The notes below the pieces were generated by a model, which ran no database searches, was not told the origin of the DNA, and saw nothing but the letters and a program-made list of their open reading frames with translations. Positions 57,410 to 64,000 of a stretch of DNA of 64,000 nucleotides are shown here, in pieces. The position numbers and the translations under genes were made by a program. Every line of letters starts with the position of its first letter. Within the stretch, counting starts at the first letter, position 1. Origin of the DNA: Clostridium omnivorum (GTDB lineage Bacteria > Bacillota > Clostridia > Clostridiales > Clostridiaceae); NCBI RefSeq assembly GCF_026012015.1, contig NZ_BRXR01000001.1, positions 3,063,501 to 3,127,500 of the forward strand, given 5' to 3'.

Positions 57410-59413
57410 GTGAATGAAATAACTGTAGTGTTTAATTTAGAAAGTCCGCAAGAAAAAGAGAAAAATATATTAATAAGTATTGGTGATAGACCAGAAGAAA
57501 ACTTATTGTTTAAATTTATAATTGGTTGTGATGGTACATGGGAAACTCTTAGAGAGTTTGGCTTTGAAGAAACTGTTGAATGGATGCCTAAAGAAGAGGG
57601 TAAATACATAATAATGGTTCAGGCTAAAAGAAAAGATAGCACTAAACCATTTGATTATGTAACTAGACTAGATTATATTATTGGAAAAGTAGAAGAAAAA
57701 ATTATTAGTAATGTTAATTTGGACAAGCAGCTATTGGATTTGGGAGATAAACTTAAGGTGTCAGTGGATGTAAAAAAGATGCCTGTAATGTATAGATATT
57801 GGATTAGAGAAAATGATAACTGGGAATTGGCCAAAGATTATTCCGCAGATAATACTCTGATTTGGAGTGTGAAAAGCACTGGCAAACAGGAAGTGCTAGT
57901 AGAATGTAAAACCTTGGATTCTAAAAATAAATATGATGATTTTGAAAAGGTTCAGTTTGAGGTTAAGTCTGTTAAAAAGCTTGAAATTACTAATTTTAAA
58001 TGTCTTACAGAGGAAATGCTAGTAGGATCTGAACTTGTATTCCAAGTAGATGCAGCTTATCAAGACAACAGAATGATACTATATAAATTTATTAAAATTT
58101 ATTCTGATGGAAGAATAAAATGCCTTCAGGATTATTCCACAAAGAGGATTGTAGAATATATTGAAAAAAAAGATGGAGATTATAGGTTGCTTTGTATGGC
58201 TAGGGACATGTATTCTCAAAATGAGTATGATGATAGAGCAGTAATAAATTATACAGTTAAGCCATATAGGGAAGTATGTATTCAAAGTTTTACTAGTGAT
58301 TTAAGTTCTCCTCAGATAAGTTCTACAAATGTTACTTTAAAGACTATTGTAAAGGGTGGAAGAGAACTATTATATAGATATATAATAGATGGAAATGAAG
58401 GGGAAGATTCAGGCTATATAAAAAATGATACTTACCTATGGAAAACAAAAAAACCTGGTGAATATAAAATTATAGTCTGGGTAAAGGACTCAAGTTCTAA
58501 AGAAAATTACGAAGCTTCTAGTACAATGAATTTTACAATAGATGAGCTTAATAGAGAGCCAGCTAAGATACAAGATATAATTTTAGATAAAGACAATAAG
58601 CTGGTAAAAAATGATACAGTTAATATTAAGGTTATTGCTCATGGTGGAACTGAGCTTAGGTATAGCTTTCATGTGTTCAAAGATGGTGCTGAAGTTGAGA
58701 AGATTGACTATGGAAGCTGCTGCTGGGTAAATTTTACTCCTGAAGAAGGCGGGAACTATGAGATTGAAGCTAGAGTAAAGGATAAATACTCTAAGCGAAA
58801 TTATGATAGCCATTATGTAATTAATTTAGAAGTGTATGATTTTATGCCTGCACGCATAGATCATATTCTACTACCAACAAAAGAGTACTATGTAGTAGGA
58901 GATAATATTTCTTATAGTATTATTACACTAAATACAAAGAAAATTTTAATGAGATATGTAATGTATATAAATGGACACCAAGTGGAGGATACTGGATATG
59001 TTAAACATAAAAAGTATGCACTTACTCCAAAGTGCAGCGGTGTTTACTCCTTTCAGATATATGCAAAAAATGTAGATAGTACAAAGGATTTTGATTGCAG
59101 AAGAGATATTAAGATTATAGTCCATGAGGCTTTACCTGTTACAAATACCAGACTTCAATTTGACAGAACTAAAATAAACATAAATGAAACTTTAACTGTC
59201 ACTGCAGCTAGTGAGGGAGGTAAAGAAGTAAAATATGAATTTTATCTAATGGAAAGAGGAGATTGGTGCCTTGTGCAGAGGTACAGCAGAAAAAACTATT
59301 ATAGTTTTATACCATTTTCCACGGGAAACTATAAAATTCTCGTACTTAGTAAAAGTGAACATAAGAGGTCTGCTTATGAGGACTATGCAATGATGGAGTT
59401 TAATGTAGAGTAA
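57410..59413 (+). CDS. Tandem triple-tyrosine-motif (Y_Y_Y-like) repeat protein
   Basis: A 667-residue protein built of about seven repeats of roughly 95 residues. Each repeat goes from a KYRY/YRYWI-like strand to a W-containing turn and closes with a strand and YD/YED plus xxFxV, for example MYRYWIRENDNWELAKDYSA, LLYRYIIDGNEGEDSGY and LRYSFHVFKDGAEVEKIDYG. These are Y_Y_Y-type beta-sandwich modules. It has no signal peptide, membrane span or enzymatic domain. GTG start with AGGGGATGAG upstream. It is followed by a lytic transglycosylase, which hints at a cell-envelope role; unproved. Confidence 0.75.
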   Translation: MNEITVVFNLESPQEKEKNILISIGDRPEENLLFKFIIGCDGTWETLREFGFEETVEWMPKEEGKYIIMVQAKRKDSTKPFDYVTRLDYIIGKVEEKIISNVNLDKQLLDLGDKLKVSVDVKKMPVMYRYWIRENDNWELAKDYSADNTLIWSVKSTGKQEVLVECKTLDSKNKYDDFEKVQFEVKSVKKLEITNFKCLTEEMLVGSELVFQVDAAYQDNRMILYKFIKIYSDGRIKCLQDYSTKRIVEYIEKKDGDYRLLCMARDMYSQNEYDDRAVINYTVKPYREVCIQSFTSDLSSPQISSTNVTLKTIVKGGRELLYRYIIDGNEGEDSGYIKNDTYLWKTKKPGEYKIIVWVKDSSSKENYEASSTMNFTIDELNREPAKIQDIILDKDNKLVKNDTVNIKVIAHGGTELRYSFHVFKDGAEVEKIDYGSCCWVNFTPEEGGNYEIEARVKDKYSKRNYDSHYVINLEVYDFMPARIDHILLPTKEYYVVGDNISYSIITLNTKKILMRYVMYINGHQVEDTGYVKHKKYALTPKCSGVYSFQIYAKNVDSTKDFDCRRDIKIIVHEALPVTNTRLQFDRTKININETLTVTAASEGGKEVKYEFYLMERGDWCLVQRYSRKNYYSFIPFSTGNYKILVLSKSEHKRSAYEDYAMMEFNVE

Positions 59414-59479
59414 ACAATGGAATTTAAAAAATAAATTGCCATTGAAAAGTTATATATTTTCTAGGATAATATTATATAG

Positions 59480-59497
59480 GTAAGAAGTAAGAAGTAA
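59480..59497 (+). repeat. AAGTAAGAAGTAA-type repeat before the transglycosylase gene
   Basis: GTAAGAAGTAAGAAGTAA, nearly identical to the units after etfA (10191-10205) and nfnB (17412-17430). Confidence 0.6.
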
Positions 59498-59528
59498 TCT
59501 ATTTATATGTAGGAGTGTGGGTGATATT

Positions 59529-60182
59529 TTGAAGATAGATAACAGTACAAGTGCAGAAAAACTTATTCAATTTCAGCTCATGACGCAAATTCTTAAGTCT
59601 GTATCTGGTGAATCAGGTGCCTTTGAAATGGTTTTACAGAATTTAATGCAGTCAGCCGCTGAAGGTAAGGGGGATCTTAGTTCCTTGGGACTCGGTGAAG
59701 AGGACTTAAGCAAGCTTGGATATGGCGGTGGACAATCCCTAGAAGGCATTGTAAGCAATATAAAATCTGATTTTAATAATAGCCTTAGCAGTGGCAACAT
59801 TACTATTGATGAAGCTGCTGAAAAAGCCGCTGAAAAATACGGAGTAGACAAGGAATTAATAATGGCAGTAATTAAACAGGAGTCAGATTTTAATCCTACA
59901 TCCACTTCTGGAGCAGGGGCTATGGGCCTTATGCAGCTTATGCCTGGTACTGCTGAATCTTTAGGAGTAAAAAATCCTTATGATGTTCAGCAGAATGTAG
60001 AGGGCGGTACAAAATATTTAAAACAACTGCTAGATATGTATGGAAATTCAAAAGAATTAGCTCTTGCAGCATATAATGCTGGTCCAGGGGCCGTGGCTAA
60101 GTATAACGGCATACCTAAGTACAAAGAAACTCAAGATTATGTTAAAAAAGTTATGGGTTACTACAAGAATAATATAGGATAA
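59529..60182 (+). CDS. Lytic transglycosylase (SLT domain)
   Basis: Peptidoglycan-cleaving enzyme of about 217 residues. The N-terminal third is Gln/Leu/Gly rich with no clear signal peptide. The SLT domain (about 95-215) has the catalytic glutamate in IKQESDFNP (about residue 118), [21 protein letters not shown], and [22 protein letters not shown] at 59529 has GGGTG upstream; GTG at 59517 is nearly on top of AGGAG. Export by a non-classical route, or action during sporulation or phage-like lysis, cannot be told from sequence. Confidence 0.85.
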   Translation: MKIDNSTSAEKLIQFQLMTQILKSVSGESGAFEMVLQNLMQSAAEGKGDLSSLGLGEEDLSKLGYGGGQSLEGIVSNIKSDFNNSLSSGNITIDEAAEKAAEKYGVDKELIMAVIKQESDFNPTSTSGAGAMGLMQLMPGTAESLGVKNPYDVQQNVEGGTKYLKQLLDMYGNSKELALAAYNAGPGAVAKYNGIPKYKETQDYVKKVMGYYKNNIG

Positions 60183-60225
60183 AAGTAAGAAGTGTTTTTA
60201 GAAGAATAATATAGTATACTAATTG

Positions 60226-60255
60226 ACAGCCTGAGCAAGGCTGTTTTTATTTTGT
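60226..60255 (+). terminator. Terminator after the transglycosylase gene
   Basis: ACAGCCT (60226-60232) pairs with AGGCTGT (60238-60244), then TTTTTATTTTG. Confidence 0.82.
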
Positions 60256-60306
60256 TTTAAAGGTTATAATAATCATGGAATATTTTGTGTAGAGAGAGGG
60301 AAATAA

Positions 60307-61023
60307 ATGGAGAGATTAGATAAAGTGTTGTCAAACCTTGGATATGGAACAAGAAAAGAAATAAAAGTTTTAGCGAGGTCTGGAGAAGTAGAAGTAGATG
60401 GTAAGGTTATAAAAGATAGCTCCTTTCAAGTAGATCCTGAAAAAGCTGTAATTAAAGTTTCAGGTGAGACTATAGCTTATAGAAAATATATATATTTAAT
60501 GATGAATAAACCAGATGGAGTAGTTTCTGCAACCTTTGATAATAGAGATGAAACTGTTATTGATTTGTTAGAACCGGAATATCAAACATTTGAGCCTTTT
60601 CCAGTGGGAAGGCTTGACAAAGATACTGTAGGACTTTTACTTATAACCAATGATGGAGATTTGAACCACAAGCTAATATCACCTAAATGGCATGTTGACA
60701 AAGTTTATTATGCAGAGATTGATAAGCCGGTTGATGAAAGTGATATAAAGGCCTTTGAAGCTGGAGTAGAACTTGACGATGGCTATAAGTGTATGCCTGC
60801 TAGGTTAGAAATTATTAATTCCAGTGAACATGGTGCTGAGGTTTACGTAACTATTCAAGAAGGAAAATTTCATCAAGTAAAAAGAATGTTTAATAGTGTG
60901 AATAAGAATGTTGTATATTTAAAAAGAATAAAATTTGGCGCATTATCCCTCGATAGTAATTTACAAGAAGGAGAAAGTCGGGAATTGTCGAATGAGGAAT
61001 TGATACTTTTGAAGCAAATTTAA
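60307..61023 (+). CDS. Pseudouridine synthase, RsuA/RluB family
   Basis: rRNA modification enzyme of 238 residues. An N-terminal S4 domain (MERLDKVLSNLGYGTRKEIK, then GEVEVDGK) precedes the catalytic domain with PVGRLDKDTVGLLLITNDGD (catalytic Asp104) and EGKFHQVKRMF. The short domain layout and LLLITNDG resemble RsuA (16S rRNA U516), but RluB-type specificity cannot be ruled out. AGAGGG lies upstream of the ATG. Terminators on both sides make it monocistronic. Confidence 0.9.
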   Translation: MERLDKVLSNLGYGTRKEIKVLARSGEVEVDGKVIKDSSFQVDPEKAVIKVSGETIAYRKYIYLMMNKPDGVVSATFDNRDETVIDLLEPEYQTFEPFPVGRLDKDTVGLLLITNDGDLNHKLISPKWHVDKVYYAEIDKPVDESDIKAFEAGVELDDGYKCMPARLEIINSSEHGAEVYVTIQEGKFHQVKRMFNSVNKNVVYLKRIKFGALSLDSNLQEGESRELSNEELILLKQI

Positions 61024-61122
61024 TATTATTATAAACAAACAAGAAAGTGTATATACAGGTGAAAATATGAATAGATTATAGTCATATTAATATATTATTT
61101 ACAATTTAATTTGCAAAAATAC

Positions 61123-61151
61123 TTGCATTTTAATTAGAAATTTAATATAAT
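61123..61151 (+). promoter_or_regulatory. Promoter of the candidate small RNA
   Basis: TTGCAT (61123-61128), 17-base spacer, perfect TATAAT (61146-61151), with no ORF downstream. Confidence 0.6.
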
Positions 61152-61157
61152 AATCTT

Positions 61158-61239
61158 GCAAGGATAAATAAAAAGATAAATAGCCCCCTTTTTATTTATT
61201 AAAAACAGCCTCGCCCCAAAGGCTGTTTTTCGTTTTTTT
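61158..61239 (+). ncRNA. Candidate two-hairpin small RNA with C-rich loops
   Basis: Downstream of a good promoter and with no reading frame, the predicted 75-80 base transcript folds into two hairpins. The first has a perfect 12-bp stem (ATAAATAAAAAG 61164-61175 with 61188-61199) and a loop ending GCCCC. The second is an intrinsic terminator: AAAAACAGCC (61201-61210) with GGCTGTTTTT (61221-61230), loop TCGCCCCAAA, then CGTTTTTTT. Exposed C-rich loops are a known feature of Gram-positive regulatory RNAs that bind Shine-Dalgarno sequences. Tandem read-through terminators of the upstream gene are the alternative. Confidence 0.5.
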
Positions 61240-61318
61240 GTCATTTTTAGAAGTTCGACAAAATTTGATGTTGCTTTATCTCGAAAAATAAATTATTTAT
61301 ATAGAATTATATATAAAA

Positions 61319-61343
61319 AAAGCAGAGATTTTTTCTCTGCTTT
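61319..61343 (-). terminator. Terminator of the amino-acid ABC genes
   Basis: AAAGCAGAGA (61319-61328) pairs with TCTCTGCTTT (61334-61343). On the minus strand it runs into TTTTTTTATATAT and overlaps the permease stop codon. Confidence 0.88.
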
Positions 61344-61989
61344 ATTCATAGGATACTTTGGCTTCAACATATTTAAATACTGTAGTGAATACTGTAGTCA
61401 TGGTTAAATAGAGTATAGCTGCTATAAAAAATATCTCTAATGGTTTAAAAGTGGTACTAACCATTTGCTGTGCAGTTCTCATCAAGTCTACCATAGCAAT
61501 AGTAGAAACAAGAGAAGTATCTTTAATAAGTGCAATAAATTCATTAGTCATAGAAGGAATCATTCTTTTATAGCTTTGAGGTAATATTATTATAAATACT
61601 GTTTGCCAATAATTCATTCCTTCAGTTGCTGCTGCTTCCCATTGGCATTTGTCTATAGATTCAATAGCACCTCTTATAACTTCTGCGATATAGGCTGAGA
61701 TATTTAAGGTCAATCCTATAACTGCTGCCGTAAATGGTTCAAGTTTAATTCCTATTTGAGGAAGACCATAATATATTACAAATAATTGCATAAGTAAAGG
61801 TGTGCCTCTGAAGAACCAAGTATAAAAGCTGCCGATAGCTTTGAAAACATTATTTTTGCTTATTTTTGTAAAGGTTATAAGCAGTCCTAATATGCTTCCT
61901 AATATCATTGAAATGAATGTAAGTTCTACTGTTATAAGACTTCCCTTTAAAAGTACAGGAAAGAAGTTTTTAATAATACTTATATCCAT
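61342..61989 (-). CDS. Polar amino-acid ABC transporter permease
   Basis: A 215-residue membrane permease of the His/Glu/Gln/Arg (HisM/GlnP) family with five predicted spans. It shows the family start LLKGSLITVELTFISMILGSILG, GTPLLMQLFVIYYGLPQIG, and the ATPase-contact EAA loop ESIDKCQWEAAATEGMNYWQTVFIIILPQ. AAAGGAGG indicates the ATG at 61989. It is downstream of a binding-protein gene on the same strand. No ATP-binding subunit lies in this unit, so a partner must be encoded elsewhere. Confidence 0.9.
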   Translation of the reverse strand: MDISIIKNFFPVLLKGSLITVELTFISMILGSILGLLITFTKISKNNVFKAIGSFYTWFFRGTPLLMQLFVIYYGLPQIGIKLEPFTAAVIGLTLNISAYIAEVIRGAIESIDKCQWEAAATEGMNYWQTVFIIILPQSYKRMIPSMTNEFIALIKDTSLVSTIAMVDLMRTAQQMVSTTFKPLEIFFIAAILYLTMTTVFTTVFKYVEAKVSYE

Positions 61990-62116
61990 AAATTCGCCTC
62001 CTTTCAGTAATCGCACTGAGAAACTTGCCATAAATAATTTCATGGCAAGTTATAGATTTAAGGTCATCTAAAGCTTTAACCTGCTCAAATCTTAAAATAG
62101 AAATTTAACATAATTA

Positions 62117-62908
62117 TTATTTTGTAATATTTTCACCAAACCATTTCTTAGAGATGGATTCCATAGTTCCATCTTTTTGCATTTCATCTAAAACTTTATC
62201 AAATTTATCTTTTAAAACTGTGTCTTCTTTTCTAAAGCCTATTGCAATTGGTTCTTTTGAAAGGGACTGTGAAAGAACTCTATATTTATCACTGTGCTCT
62301 TTAATGTAATATCTGCCAACAAGCTCGTCTACAACAACTGCTTGAGTTCGTCCTATAGCAAGATCTTCAAGAGCCTCAGTATTTTTTTCGTATTTTTTTA
62401 CTTCTTTAATAGTTCCTACTAAAGGTTTCATTGCTGCTTCACTAGTACTTCCAAGTTGGACACCTACAATTTTACCTTTTAAATCTTCTGGAACATTTAT
62501 ATCAGTATTGTTTTTAGAAACTACTACTATTTGATTTCCTTGCAAATAAGGCTTTGAAAATGCTATTTGCTGTTCTCTTTCGGGAGTAACACTTAAAGAT
62601 GAAAGAATAATATCAAATCTTTTAGCATTTAGTGATTGAATTACTCCGTTCCAGTCAGTAGGCATAAATTCAAACTTTATATTTAACCTCTTTGATATTT
62701 CATTTGCTAAGTCTATGTCAAATCCTTGAAGATTATTAGAACTATCTCTAAATTCCATAGGTGGAAAAGAATCGTCCATACCAATAACAATTTTTTGTTG
62801 CTTGTCCGAAGGTGATTCAGACTTTTTAGTGCTGCAGCCAGATAAGCCAGCAATGAAGACTGTAGAAATTAATGTTAAAGCTATAAATTTAATTCTTTTA
62901 TTTATCAT
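62117..62908 (-). CDS. Polar amino-acid ABC transporter substrate-binding lipoprotein
   Basis: A 263-residue SBP of the SBP_bac_3 family. The signal peptide ends with the lipobox LSGC (Cys near 25), followed by a Ser/Lys linker and the mature domain VIGMDDSFPPMEFRDSSNNLQGFDIDLANEISKRL, then EREQQIAFSKPYLQGNQIVVV. It captures an amino acid outside the cell for the permease downstream. The ligand (Gln, Cys, Arg or other) cannot be assigned. AAAGGAGA supports the ATG at 62908. Confidence 0.9.
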   Translation of the reverse strand: MINKRIKFIALTLISTVFIAGLSGCSTKKSESPSDKQQKIVIGMDDSFPPMEFRDSSNNLQGFDIDLANEISKRLNIKFEFMPTDWNGVIQSLNAKRFDIILSSLSVTPEREQQIAFSKPYLQGNQIVVVSKNNTDINVPEDLKGKIVGVQLGSTSEAAMKPLVGTIKEVKKYEKNTEALEDLAIGRTQAVVVDELVGRYYIKEHSDKYRVLSQSLSKEPIAIGFRKEDTVLKDKFDKVLDEMQKDGTMESISKKWFGENITK

Positions 62909-62956
62909 TTTAAACTCTCCTTTTTTATAAATTATTAGTGACAAGATTTATTATAC

Positions 62957-62986
62957 TTTAGTATGGTAGCGTTGTAAAGTACTAAA
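62957..62986. promoter_or_regulatory. Inverted repeat upstream of the binding-protein gene
   Basis: TTTAGTA (62957-62963) and TACTAAA (62980-62986), perfect arms 16 bases apart, 49 bases before the binding-protein start. Possible operator of the amino-acid transporter. Confidence 0.35.
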
Positions 62987-63085
62987 ATAAAAAAATTATT
63001 TTATGCTGGAATATTGTACAGTAAAATGATAGAATTTATGTAGATACATTATTTGAACCAACTAAAGTTATGAGGGGTGTAATCA

Positions 63086-63391
63086 ATGTCAAATTATAGT
63101 TCAAAATTGGAAAGCAAGCAGATGGATTTTCTCTGTGATGCTATTCTTAGTTTGGAAACAAGAGAAGATGTATACAGATTTTTTGAGGATATATGTACAA
63201 TAAATGAAATAAAGGATTTAGAGCAAAGACTTCAGGTGGCGAAGATGCTGAAGCAAAAGAGAACTTATCAGGATATTGCTAGCACAACCGGTGCAAGCAC
63301 TGCAACTATAAGCAGGGTAAATAGATCTCTAAACTATGGAAGCGATGGTTATAATAAAGTATTTGAAAGAATTGATTGGCATAAAGATTAA
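63086..63391 (+). CDS. yerC: YerC/YecD family TrpR-like regulator
   Basis: A 101-residue DNA-binding protein of the Trp-repressor superfamily. The helix-turn-helix region is EIKDLEQRLQVAKMLKQKRTYQDIASTTGASTATISRVNRSLNYG, as in YerC. Its regulon is not established. In Bacillus, yerC lies just upstream of pcrB-pcrA, and here pcrA follows as well, so the neighbourhood is conserved. GAGGGG precedes the ATG, and a terminator separates it from pcrA. Confidence 0.92.
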   Translation: MSNYSSKLESKQMDFLCDAILSLETREDVYRFFEDICTINEIKDLEQRLQVAKMLKQKRTYQDIASTTGASTATISRVNRSLNYGSDGYNKVFERIDWHKD

Positions 63392-63392
63392 A

Positions 63393-63426
63393 TAGGCACC
63401 ACCCAAAAGGTGGTGCTTAAATTTTG
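63393..63426 (+). terminator. Terminator after yerC
   Basis: GGCACCACC (63395-63403) pairs with GGTGGTGCT (63409-63417) with one G-U, followed by TAAATTTTG. Confidence 0.82.
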
Positions 63427-63546
63427 TATTGAGATATTAGTTATATTTTCAAATGTTATATATAAGCATAAATATGATATAATGAAAGGTATGAATTAGA
63501 GAGAAAGATTGCTATATGCTTCAACTGAGAAGCGAGGAGGAAAGTA

Positions 63547-64000
63547 ATGGACTTAAAAAGTTTATTAAATAAAGAACAGTATGATGCAGCAAATACTATT
63601 AATGGACCAGTACTTATTTTGGCTGGAGCAGGATCTGGGAAAACTAGAGTGCTTACTTATAGAATAGCGCATATGATACAAGATCTTGAAATTTGGCCAT
63701 CACAGATATTGGCCATTACTTTTACTAATAAAGCTGCAGGAGAGATGAAGGAAAGAGTTAAGGCACTTGTTGGCGATGAAGCAAATAATATGTGGATATC
63801 AACCTTTCACTCAAGCTGTGTAAGGATATTAAGAAGAGAGATTGATAAGCTTGGTGGATATAACAAAAATTTTGTAATATATGATAGTTATGATCAAAAA
63901 ACTCTTGTTAAACAGTGTATGCAAGAACTTAATGTAAATGACAAGGATATTGATGATAAAGAAATTATTAATAAAATAGGTGATGCTAAGGATAATTTTA
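63547..64000 (+). CDS. pcrA: ATP-dependent DNA helicase PcrA/UvrD (5' part, cut by the window end)
   Basis: The first 151 codons of a superfamily 1A helicase, continuing past the window. It opens MDLKSLLNKEQYDAANTING and has the Q-motif, Walker A AGAGSGKTRVLTYRI, motif Ia ILAITFTNKAAGEMKERV and WISTFHSSCVRILRREI. PcrA unwinds DNA in repair and removes RecA or stalled complexes. GAGGAGG precedes the ATG. A promoter with TATAAT near 63476 lies between yerC and pcrA. Confidence 0.93.
   Translation, partial: MDLKSLLNKEQYDAANTINGPVLILAGAGSGKTRVLTYRIAHMIQDLEIWPSQILAITFTNKAAGEMKERVKALVGDEANNMWISTFHSSCVRILRREIDKLGGYNKNFVIYDSYDQKTLVKQCMQELNVNDKDIDDKEIINKIGDAKDNF

Overview
The window is chromosomal DNA of an anaerobic, spore-forming, butyrate/butanol-type Clostridium (sensu stricto). 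The evidence is a very AT-rich base composition, AGA-dominated arginine codons, strong GGAGG ribosome sites with some GTG/TTG starts, a crt-bcd-etfB-etfA-hbd operon, a Rex regulator, a sigma-54 regulator beside an iron alcohol dehydrogenase, ger germination genes and a Spo0E-like protein. No rRNA, tRNA, CRISPR array, phage module or intact insertion sequence was seen. A species cannot be named from this alone.

Layout. 0-6 kb: orphan MASE3/PAS histidine kinase, two small DUF proteins, an ABC-F ATPase and divergent rex. 6-17.5 kb is a redox and energy block: a Rex operator in front of crt-bcd-etfBA-hbd (crotonyl-CoA reduction and flavin bifurcation), a sigma-54 enhancer-binding protein, an iron alcohol dehydrogenase with a textbook -24/-12 promoter abutting a second Rex-like site, then nfnA-nfnB behind a long structured leader. 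17.5-23 kb: C_GCAxxG protein, OGG-type glycosylase, two membrane proteins and CIRCE-controlled groES-groEL. 23.3-37.7 kb: a complete Gram-positive type IV pilus cluster (pilB, C, A, M, N, O-like, three further pseudopilin or PilX-like proteins, a 1074-residue secreted protein with two vWA domains, and prepilin peptidase); there is no pilT. 37.7-41.1 kb: guanine riboswitch, guaB, guaA.

41.2-47.2 kb: two decayed genes, a hypothetical protein, a YmaF-like His-rich protein and a gerA-gerC-gerB germinant receptor operon. 47.3-49.9 kb: a GC-richer, probably acquired pair, TetR regulator and oleate hydratase, with paired inverted repeats between them. 49.9-57.2 kb: XRE regulator, small alarmone synthetase, Spo0E-like protein, a Cys-rich GGDEF protein, pgi, a YaiI/YqxD protein and type I pullulanase. 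57.4-64 kb: a tandem beta-domain protein, a lytic transglycosylase, a RsuA-type pseudouridine synthase, a candidate small RNA, a polar amino-acid ABC permease and binding protein, YerC, and the start of pcrA, which runs off the end.

How parts connect. Rex would tie the NADH/NAD+ ratio to the butyryl-CoA operon and probably to the alcohol dehydrogenase, which also looks sigma-54 dependent; NfnAB links ferredoxin, NADH and NADPH. The pilus motor PilB carries an MshEN-type c-di-GMP-binding motif and a GGDEF protein is encoded 27 kb away. The least explained items are the double-vWA pilus protein, the structured nfnA leader with an overlapping short ORF, and the candidate small RNA at about 61.16-61.24 kb whose two hairpin loops both show GCCCC.
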